In this document: positions 1 through 5,510 of the stretch, piece by piece
Position numbering within the stretch: position 1 is the first letter of the stretch
How the letters are laid out: each line of letters starts with the position of its first letter
Source: an uncultured bacterium
GTDB taxonomy: Bacteria > Bacteroidota > Bacteroidia > Sphingobacteriales > Sphingobacteriaceae
DNA: 8,276 nt
Direction of reading: 5' to 3'
Assembly: GCA_903958995.1 (NCBI GenBank)
Contig: CAJBVG010000185.1
Span: forward strand, 1 to 8,276
Notes under the pieces: model-generated
The model's input: only the letters and a program-made list of their open reading frames with translations
What the model was told of the DNA's origin: nothing
The model's database searches: none
Position numbers and translations under genes: made by a program

Positions 1-303
1 GATTGTGCCACTACTACGTTCTATAATTTTGACCCACTAAGCATGGGTGTAAAAAAACAAGTCATTAAACATGTGAAAATTTATCCTAATCCATCATCAG
101 GTGTATTTACTTTAGATGGAGTTGATCTAGGAAGCGCCCAAGTAAAATGTTTTGATATTTTAGGAAATGAAATATCAATTGAAATATCAATAAATGATAA
201 CAGCATTTCGTTTAATCCAGCTCAGTTAGATGGGGTATATATTATTTATATTAAAACTCCCGATGGTGTTTCTGTTGAACGTATAATTCTAAATAGAAAA
301 TGA
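1..303 (+). CDS. C-terminal end of a T9SS cargo protein (type A sorting domain), 5' truncated by window edge
   Basis: The frame is open from base 1, so the ATG at 43 is almost certainly internal and the true start lies left of the window. The visible 100 residues are the end of a larger secreted protein. From about residue 25 they match the Por/T9SS type A C-terminal sorting domain (TIGR04183 type): the IYPNPSSGVF strand, then DILGNEI, then GVYIIYIKTPDG and the closing VERIILNRK. In known systems this domain routes the protein through the outer-membrane T9SS translocon, where it is cleaved and the cargo is released or anchored to the cell surface. The catalytic or adhesive part of the cargo is outside the window, so its function cannot be given. 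The stop overlaps the next start by 4 nt (ATGA at 300-303), which suggests translational coupling. The sorting-domain call is firm; the substrate identity is unknown. Confidence 0.92.
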   Translation, partial: DCATTTFYNFDPLSMGVKKQVIKHVKIYPNPSSGVFTLDGVDLGSAQVKCFDILGNEISIEISINDNSISFNPAQLDGVYIIYIKTPDGVSVERIILNRK

Positions 304-1865
304 AATTAAAGTACTATTTCATTGTTTTATTGATGTGCATTTCCTCTTATTCGAATGCGCAAATCGTGCCTAGTGATTCCACGTCGAGAGTAATAAATGC
401 TCATTCATTGCAACTCATTTCTCAATATGAAGATGCTATACAATTTAATAAGAAATCTAATTTTGATGATTTTTTGAAATTGTTCCATGCTAAAAATACT
501 CTTGTGTTTAACGATGTCATGCCTCATAATAAATTACAGGAGAAAGTTACCCCTACAGATTATGTTCAATTAATTAAAAAGTATTATACCGATACTTCAT
601 TTGTTTCGGTTACAATAAAACCTTATGAAGTTGGCGTAGTTACTTTTGAAGGGAATGACGTTGCCAACTTAAGTATACTTGCTTATAAATATGTAAACAG
701 CATTGCTAGAAGTGGTATCTATTATACCGATACCTTTAATGTGCGTTTTGATATTATCTATGATTTTGACACCCAATCTTACGAGATTGTCAATATAGCA
801 AGTGTAGATCGTAGAGATTCTTACATGCAAGTTTATCCTCAATATCGTGGATTTTTGAATAAATCAAATCTGAAAAACGATTCCATTTATGTGAACGGAG
901 TAATGTTCCCAGTAAATCCACTTGGTTATACTCAATTGAAAAACGTAAATCTGAAAAGCGAGTTCCTATTTGTGCCTTACCATAAGGATGTGATGTTTAA
1001 AATGTATCGTGTTCCTGATAATATTCCTTTCATCAAAAATAAATTAGATTTTAAAAAGGACAAAAACCTAGTGAAAATTAATTTTTGGAAATGGATGGTG
1101 TTTGTCGATTTTCAATACCATTTCATACCAGACGGTTCATCACCTATAAAAACTATTAATGATACACTTGGCGTTAATACGATGAACCAAGGATCATTTT
1201 CCAATTTTATAATGCTAAACATCACTCGTCGAGTATCTAACAAAGGCTATTGGTCTGTTAAATTTGGAGGTGGAGCCGACGTATTTAATTACCAACTTAA
1301 TCTTGCAAGCCAACATTCAAAATACTTAGCAGTCGACCCCGATGGAGATACTTATCTGCGAACCAACAAAGTATTTAATATCAGAGAAACACACAATCTA
1401 GTTTACGCTACTGCTCCGCTTACACTTCAAAAAGGATTTACATTTGGGAAAAACTCTGTATACATTCAAGCAGTTTATTATTTAATGTTGAAATACTCTT
1501 CTTCTTACAATATGGATGCGAATGCTACTTATTCTGGATACTACGAAGAGTTATTTGGTTTAACAATAAGTGAGAATGGGGTTTATGATTTTGGCACTTA
1601 CGATTTTCAATTAAGAGGTATTCCTCTATTGCCTAAATCGATGGTTAGTTCTTATGGCATCGGAATTGGTTATAACAGACAATTATCTCGAAAAGCTTAT
1701 TTTGATTTCGGATTAAATTATAGAACTAGTAATACCTATTTATTTCAAGAAGATCCTAAACGTTTAAGTGATTCGTATTTGGGATTGAATAGCTTGACTA
1801 ATTTAAACCATCAACTCAAAGTTGAATATGTAAATATGAATTTCGGATTAAGTATTAAACTTTAA
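300..1865 (+). CDS. Secreted/outer-membrane protein: putative NTF2-like domain followed by a beta-barrel-like region
   Basis: This encodes 521 residues with a clear Sec signal peptide (residues 1-20, hydrophobic run YYFIVLLMCISS, cleavage likely after SNA before Q21). Residues about 35-170 (alpha-rich opening DAIQFNKKSNFDDFLKLF, then alternating strands ending DIIYDFDTQSYEIVNI) look like an NTF2/SnoaL-like cone fold. Residues about 190-245 form a short strand-rich linker. From about 260 onwards there are repeated amphipathic, aromatic-rich segments with a Gly-rich turn (KFGGGADVF) and a final strand ending in FGLSIKL, as in small outer-membrane beta-barrels. I do not recognise a named family. 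The ATGA overlap with the T9SS cargo gene and the 3-nt gap to the next gene argue for one operon and possibly for a role in surface display, anchoring or modification of that cargo. The start is fixed by the coupled ATG and the signal peptide. The fold assignments are inference from pattern, not from a search. Confidence 0.8.
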   Translation: MKLKYYFIVLLMCISSYSNAQIVPSDSTSRVINAHSLQLISQYEDAIQFNKKSNFDDFLKLFHAKNTLVFNDVMPHNKLQEKVTPTDYVQLIKKYYTDTSFVSVTIKPYEVGVVTFEGNDVANLSILAYKYVNSIARSGIYYTDTFNVRFDIIYDFDTQSYEIVNIASVDRRDSYMQVYPQYRGFLNKSNLKNDSIYVNGVMFPVNPLGYTQLKNVNLKSEFLFVPYHKDVMFKMYRVPDNIPFIKNKLDFKKDKNLVKINFWKWMVFVDFQYHFIPDGSSPIKTINDTLGVNTMNQGSFSNFIMLNITRRVSNKGYWSVKFGGGADVFNYQLNLASQHSKYLAVDPDGDTYLRTNKVFNIRETHNLVYATAPLTLQKGFTFGKNSVYIQAVYYLMLKYSSSYNMDANATYSGYYEELFGLTISENGVYDFGTYDFQLRGIPLLPKSMVSSYGIGIGYNRQLSRKAYFDFGLNYRTSNTYLFQEDPKRLSDSYLGLNSLTNLNHQLKVEYVNMNFGLSIKL

Positions 1866-1868
1866 TTG

Positions 1869-2450
1869 ATGAAGTATTTAGTATTGCTTTCGTTTCTTCT
1901 TACTTCTACTTTTGTTAATGCACAAGGGAAGTTAGTATTTATGTATGCTGATGCTTCTGCAAATACAAGCAATCAGGCATTAACTACTAAATTGTACGAT
2001 GCTCTTCAAGAAACTGACTCTAGACTACTCGTATATATCAGCAATGGCGCAAATCCTGTGGTGTCTACTAGTATCTATGATATGCAAAATGTAGTGAACG
2101 CTTTAAGTACACTTAAACCTCCATTACCGAATGTTGTTTTTGATGTCGATAGTATTAATAGAATTTTTAACGCAGAAAGCTCTTTCGATTTCTCGAATCT
2201 AAGTTCATCAAAAAACAATGCCGATGATTTATTCTTCTTCTTTTTCTTTGATGTAAATACCTGTAGGCTAGATAAGCAAATCGAAAAAATTGCAGAACGT
2301 ATTTTGTTATCCAATAGATTGATTTCGAAAAATGGATTGAATGCAAATTGTAAAATCAGAATCTATTTCAACAATGTTCAATCAGAAATAGATAAGAATT
2401 ACATTCGTTACATTAAAGAAGAAAAAGGATACGAGGTGGTTGAATATTAA
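1869..2450 (+). CDS. Small exported protein of unknown function with a hexa-phenylalanine strand
   Basis: This encodes 193 residues with a signal peptide at residues 1-19 (KYLVLLSFLLTSTFVNA, then Q). I chose the ATG at 1869; a TTG one codon upstream is in frame but adds nothing. The mature part alternates strands and helices: KLVFMYADAS then LYDALQET then RLLVYISNG at 21-60, a strand LFFFFFF at 121-127, a helix at 133-151, a strand KIRIYF at 162-167, and a final helix and strand. This suggests an alpha/beta sandwich resembling a von Willebrand A or Rossmann-type topology. The DASAN at 28-32 recalls, but does not match, the DxSxS metal site of VWA domains. The gene follows the putative barrel gene after 3 nt and is probably co-transcribed with it. 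Its stop overlaps the stop of the opposite-strand lipoprotein gene. No function is claimed. Confidence 0.78.
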   Translation: MKYLVLLSFLLTSTFVNAQGKLVFMYADASANTSNQALTTKLYDALQETDSRLLVYISNGANPVVSTSIYDMQNVVNALSTLKPPLPNVVFDVDSINRIFNAESSFDFSNLSSSKNNADDLFFFFFFDVNTCRLDKQIEKIAERILLSNRLISKNGLNANCKIRIYFNNVQSEIDKNYIRYIKEEKGYEVVEY

Positions 2451-2977
2451 TTAACCGTTTTGTTTTTTAACTCAAACTCCTTCACTAATTCCTCAGGCGT
2501 TTTGCCTAAATTATCAAGTGATGTTTTTGCATCTTTTACAAAAGTATGGTTAGGATACATACGGATAAACTTTCTGTAGTAATTCCCAGCCTCTTCGTAA
2601 TTCTGCAAATAAGTATCATAAATAAATCCACATAAGAATATACTTTCAGCTGCCTTGTTCGATTTTGGGTAAACTAAAAACACTTGTTGGAACTTTCGGA
2701 TCGCATATTCATAGCTTTTTAAGCCATTTAATACTTCGCCCTGTTTAAAAATTATTTCGGCAGTTTTAATGTCGTCTTTATATTCTTTCGAATACAAATC
2801 TGCCTTTTGTAGAAATAGTCGAGCTATAGAATCATTCAACTCCGTTTGCTCACCAAACAAGCTGTTCTCAATTTGAACTAACTCCTCATATTGCTTTTCT
2901 TGTGCTTTTTTACAAGAACTAAAAATGCTTATACTGCTAATGATTGCTATTAATGCTGCTTTTCTATAGATATTCAT
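2447..2977 (-). CDS. TPR-repeat lipoprotein
   Basis: This encodes 176 residues from the ATG at 2977. An upstream in-frame ATG at 3019 would put 14 mostly polar residues before the signal peptide and lies upstream of the candidate promoter box, so I reject it. The N-terminus is a lipoprotein signal (MNIYRKAALIAI to FSSC, lipidated Cys at 22). A helical segment rich in Glu/Gln follows, and then two TPR-like helix pairs at about 73-105 (AIRKFQQVFLVYPKS) and 108-145 (EEAGNYYRKFIRMYPNH), each ending with the typical YP at the repeat boundary. It resembles the BamD/YbgF-like class of small TPR lipoproteins, which act as periplasmic scaffolds on the outer or inner membrane. It is too short and generic to name. 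No Lys/Asp-Glu lipoprotein export signal is obvious after the Cys, so periplasmic facing is more likely than surface exposure. It converges on the T9SS operon, with the two stop codons overlapping at 2447-2450. Confidence 0.85.
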   Translation of the reverse strand: MNIYRKAALIAIISSISIFSSCKKAQEKQYEELVQIENSLFGEQTELNDSIARLFLQKADLYSKEYKDDIKTAEIIFKQGEVLNGLKSYEYAIRKFQQVFLVYPKSNKAAESIFLCGFIYDTYLQNYEEAGNYYRKFIRMYPNHTFVKDAKTSLDNLGKTPEELVKEFELKNKTVN

Positions 2978-2995
2978 ACGATACTCTGTTCTTTT

Positions 2996-3026
2996 TTCGT
3001 TTCTACTACAATTATACATATTTTTG
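2996..3026 (+). promoter_or_regulatory. Candidate promoter of the metal cassette
   Basis: TATTTTTG at 3019-3026 is a full match to the Bacteroidota -7 consensus TAnnTTTG. TTCG at 2996-2999, 19 bp upstream, matches the TTTG -33 box at three of four positions. The start site expected 5-8 nt downstream of the box falls at or next to the GTG start codon at 3032, so the transcript may be leaderless or nearly so. The box lies 2 bp from the opposite-strand -7 candidate, giving a compact divergent promoter pair. Confidence 0.5.
3009..3016 (-). promoter_or_regulatory. Candidate -7 box for the TPR lipoprotein gene
   Basis: Read on the - strand this is TATAATTG, seven of eight positions of the Bacteroidota -7 consensus TAnnTTTG. 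A weak TTTC (one mismatch to TTTG) lies 17 bp upstream on that strand. Transcription would begin near 3002 and give a leader of about 25 nt before the ATG at 2977. The call rests on motif match and position only. Confidence 0.35.
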
Positions 3027-3031
3027 TACTT

Positions 3032-3436
3032 GTGAAAAAGATATTCATTTTACTGATGGCCTGTTTTCTGTTAGTCAATTCTGTTGGCTATACCGTTTAT
3101 GCCCATTTTTGTGATGATGAATTGAAACAAGCAAGCTTAATCGTTGATACCGGCAAATCTTGCTGTGCTGATGAGGATGCCCCTAAGCCTTCTAAAAATG
3201 AAGATATGTCTTGCTGCTCCGAAAAAGATGTTCATGTGGTAATAAAAGATCAATTCGTAAAATCAGAGCTTTCATTTTCCGCATTAAATCAACCTGTCTT
3301 ATTTATAAATAGTGTTTTTAAAATTGAGTATTTAGCTAATTTCACACAACTAACAACTCACAATTCACAACTCATAATTCAGAATTCGAGTCCTCCTCCC
3401 GACCTTAACCTCCTACACTCCGTATTTCGTATTTGA
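3032..3436 (+). CDS. HYC_CC_PP family small secreted Cys-pair protein
   Basis: This encodes 134 residues from a GTG start. No upstream in-frame ATG, GTG or TTG exists before the candidate promoter, and the GTG gives a complete signal peptide (MKKIFILLMACFLLVNSVGY, likely cut after about residue 24). The protein carries the motif order that gives the Bacteroidota HYC_CC_PP family its name: HFC at 25-27 (Phe for the usual Tyr), CC at 44-45 and again at 61-62 (SCCSEK), and PPP at 121-123. The cysteine pairs with His25 suggest a periplasmic or surface thiol metal ligand, but the family has no established biochemical function. The gene opens a three-gene + strand unit ahead of a TonB-dependent receptor and a double HMA protein, so a part in metal acquisition or sensing is inferred. 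Residues 105-119 are encoded by heptanucleotide repeats and form two copies of a 7-residue unit, so the stretch before PPP is probably a disordered spacer. Confidence 0.85.
   Translation: MKKIFILLMACFLLVNSVGYTVYAHFCDDELKQASLIVDTGKSCCADEDAPKPSKNEDMSCCSEKDVHVVIKDQFVKSELSFSALNQPVLFINSVFKIEYLANFTQLTTHNSQLIIQNSSPPPDLNLLHSVFRI
3346..3387 (+). repeat. Six tandem heptanucleotides inside the HYC_CC_PP gene
   Basis: Six consecutive 7-nt units lie head to tail: ACAACTA, ACAACTC, ACAATTC, ACAACTC, ATAATTC, AGAATTC, with consensus ACAAYTC. Because 7 nt is not a multiple of 3, three units make one 7-codon period, and the product shows it: TQLTTHN then SQLIIQN at residues 105-118. The reading frame stays open through all six units. 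Confidence 0.85.
3421..3434 (+). repeat. Exact tandem duplication of the heptamer CGTATTT
   Basis: Two exact copies of CGTATTT lie side by side at the very end of the HYC_CC_PP coding region, and the stop TGA begins on the last T. The unit length is the same as in the tract at 3346-3387, although the sequence differs. Confidence 0.6.
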
Positions 3437-3453
3437 TAGTAAGCTTCCGTTTT

Positions 3454-3471
3454 GAATGCAATTAGGCATTC
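3454..3471. other. Inverted repeat in front of the receptor gene
   Basis: GAATGC at 3454-3459 and GCATTC at 3466-3471 are perfect inverted repeats around AATTAG. They lie in the 63-bp gap between the Cys-pair gene and the TonB receptor gene. A 6-bp stem followed by only scattered Ts is a poor intrinsic terminator. It overlaps the place where a weak promoter (TTTG at 3451-3454, TCTATTTG at 3470-3477, spacing only 15) could lie, so it may be an operator or a processing or attenuation hairpin. No regulator can be named. Confidence 0.4.
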
Positions 3472-3499
3472 TATTTGTTAGCTTATTAATCAATTCCAT

Positions 3500-5509
3500 A
3501 TGAATAAAATAAAAAATTATAGATTTCTATTTTTTTTGTTGATGCTACAAACGGTGAGTACATTTCTGTTTGCACAATCAAAAAAAGATACCACGAAAGT
3601 CATCAACCTAAAAGGTGCTGATGTTACTTTTGAAAAATCGGGTGTGATGATTTCCATACAACCTATAAAAACAGAGATAATTAGCAGTAAGGAACTTCGT
3701 AAAGCAGCTTGCTGTAATCTCGGAGAAAGCTTTGAAACCAATGCTACTGTTGACGTTACGTATAAAGATGCTCTTACTGGAAGTAAAGAGTTACAAGTGC
3801 TAGGATTATCTGGTTCATACATACAGTTACTTACCGAAAATGCTCCACTCATTTCTGGACTAGGTTTAACCTATGGCTTAAATGGTATACCAGGTACTCA
3901 AATCGAATCCATCAATATTGTGAAAGGCCCAGGTTCTGTAATGTTTGGTCCTGATGCCATGAGTGGGATGATAAACGTTGAACTAAAAGACCCCGACCGT
4001 GCCGATAAATGGTTTATTAATGGGTACATGGATGAAAATTATCGTTCTGAATTAAACATCGACCATAAAATCAAAGTTGCTCCCAATGTTAATTCTTTTC
4101 TTTCTTTTCATATCGATGATATGTTTAGAAAGGTAGATGAAAATGGAGATAACTTTTTAGACATGCCCCTTGTTCGAAATATTAATGTACTGAACAAATG
4201 GAAATTCAACAATCAAAAAGGATTAATGTCGCAATTCTCCATTAAGTATTTAAATGAACAACGCATGTCTGGCGAGAAAGATTTCGACTACAGAAGAACG
4301 TATGCCGACATGAGTAAATGGGCACAAAAAATCAATACCAATCGCATTGAGTTATACGGACGAACAGGGTATGTAATTCCAAGTGCTGATTATAAAAGCA
4401 TCGGATTTCAATATGCGTATGTGTATCACGAACAGATAGGTTTTTATGGGATACGCAAGTATAATGCAAATCAAAATTTATTGAACTTACGTTTAATCTA
4501 TAACATGGAAATGAATAAAAAGCATTCCATCAACATCGGACTAAGTTTAAAAAATGAATTAATTAAAGAGCAGTTCGATACGCTGAATGTAGATAGGACA
4601 GAATCAACTCCTGGCTTCTTTGTTGAAGATACTTACAAGATGAGTCCGCGTTTAATCATCATCGCTGGTTATCGTGCCGATTACTTAAAATCTAAAGTAT
4701 ACCATACACCTAGACTTAATGCAAAATATACCCTTTCAGACCAAACGGACCTGCGTGCAAGTGTAGGAAAGGGAATACGATTGCCACATGTATTTGCTGA
4801 AAATCCAGCCTTGTTAGTGAGCTCAAAAGAGTTCGTCATTGCTAAGGATATTAAAGTAGAAGAGTCAATCAATTATGGTTTAAATCTTGTGCATTCGTTT
4901 ACCCTTGGATTTCGTAAAGGTAGTATTGGTTTCGATGCTTACCGTACAGAATTTCAAAACAGATTGCGTGTAGATTTAGACTCCGACCCTTTAGTGGTTA
5001 ATGTGTATTCGCAAGCCAATGCATCATATTCTAATACGTTCCAAGCAGAGCTTACGTATAAGATTTTGAAAACAGTAGAAATGAAATTAGCGTACAAATA
5101 TTTAGATGTACAAAGTAAATTAAATGGCACTTACATTCGTGATCCTTATATTGCTACTAATCGTTTTCTCACTACTTTCTCTTTCGAATCATTTAATAGA
5201 AAATGGAAAGCAAACGTAGGATTCAATACAGTTGGATCAAAACGTTTACCACAAACACATCCGCATTTTGGCACAGAGAATTTACCACTAAAATCGCCAA
5301 TGTACACCATTGTAAATACGCAAATTACCAGAACATTTAAATCGTTTGAGATTTACATCGGAGCCGAAAATTTATTCGACTTTAAACAAAACACACACTT
5401 ACTCGGATCTGATGATCCATATGGTCCGTACTTCGATGCTTCTTATATTTGGGGGCCTATGGATGGTAGGAGAGTGTACACTGGATTTAGATATAAAATT
5501 AAGAATTGA
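3500..5509 (+). CDS. TonB-dependent outer-membrane receptor, Cys-Cys plug family, probable metal (copper-type) uptake
   Basis: This encodes 669 residues with signal peptide 1-25 (hydrophobic FLFFLLMLQTVSTFLFA, cut before Q26). The plug domain spans about 50-165: KAACCNLGESFETNATVDV at 69-86, LQVLGLSGSYIQLL at 98-111, then VKGPGSVMFGPDAMSGMINVEL at 141-162, the counterpart of the usual KGPxSxLYGxxAxGGVINI end of the plug. The rest is a beta-barrel of about 500 residues ending VYTGFRYKIKN, with a late NLFDFKQN motif typical of these barrels. The N-terminal carboxypeptidase-like domain common in Bacteroidota receptors is absent, which explains the short length. An EF-hand-like loop lies at 213-221 (Asp213, Asn215, Asp217, Asp221). 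The AACCN plug type recurs in Bacteroidota receptors. Its neighbours here, a Cys-pair protein upstream and a double HMA protein 1 nt downstream, point to a metal substrate. Copper is an inference, not shown. A heme or siderophore substrate is less likely. Confidence 0.93.
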   Translation: MNKIKNYRFLFFLLMLQTVSTFLFAQSKKDTTKVINLKGADVTFEKSGVMISIQPIKTEIISSKELRKAACCNLGESFETNATVDVTYKDALTGSKELQVLGLSGSYIQLLTENAPLISGLGLTYGLNGIPGTQIESINIVKGPGSVMFGPDAMSGMINVELKDPDRADKWFINGYMDENYRSELNIDHKIKVAPNVNSFLSFHIDDMFRKVDENGDNFLDMPLVRNINVLNKWKFNNQKGLMSQFSIKYLNEQRMSGEKDFDYRRTYADMSKWAQKINTNRIELYGRTGYVIPSADYKSIGFQYAYVYHEQIGFYGIRKYNANQNLLNLRLIYNMEMNKKHSINIGLSLKNELIKEQFDTLNVDRTESTPGFFVEDTYKMSPRLIIIAGYRADYLKSKVYHTPRLNAKYTLSDQTDLRASVGKGIRLPHVFAENPALLVSSKEFVIAKDIKVEESINYGLNLVHSFTLGFRKGSIGFDAYRTEFQNRLRVDLDSDPLVVNVYSQANASYSNTFQAELTYKILKTVEMKLAYKYLDVQSKLNGTYIRDPYIATNRFLTTFSFESFNRKWKANVGFNTVGSKRLPQTHPHFGTENLPLKSPMYTIVNTQITRTFKSFEIYIGAENLFDFKQNTHLLGSDDPYGPYFDASYIWGPMDGRRVYTGFRYKIKN

Positions 5510-5510
5510 T

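Noticed and set aside
1893..1980. VWA-type metal-site assignment for the small exported protein
   Set aside because: DASAN only partly matches DxSxS and the later Thr and Asp of a MIDAS could not be placed, so the family is not claimed.
2075..2314. Lysine-rich open frame on the - strand inside the small exported protein gene
   Set aside because: It is the antisense shadow of the poly-Phe tract; it has no signal, start context or family likeness, and the + strand gene is clearly coding.
2978..3019. 14-codon upstream extension of the TPR lipoprotein
   Set aside because: It would put a polar stretch before the lipoprotein signal and begins upstream of the candidate -7 box, so the ATG at 2977 is preferred.
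3346..3387. CRISPR or phage attachment site reading of the heptamer tract
   Set aside because: Units are 7 nt and contiguous with no spacers, and no integrase or cas gene is nearby; it is a simple tandem repeat.
3517..3852. Open frame of 111 codons on the - strand over the start of the receptor gene
   Set aside because: It lies opposite the signal peptide and plug domain, whose reading is unmistakable; its composition is non-protein-like and no promoter was seen.
4681..4872. Short - strand open frame inside the receptor barrel
   Set aside because: Shadow of the barrel coding sequence, with no supporting signal.
5346..5510. 55-codon N-terminal extension of the HMA protein
   Set aside because: It overlaps the receptor gene in another frame and would bury the signal peptide that starts at 5511.
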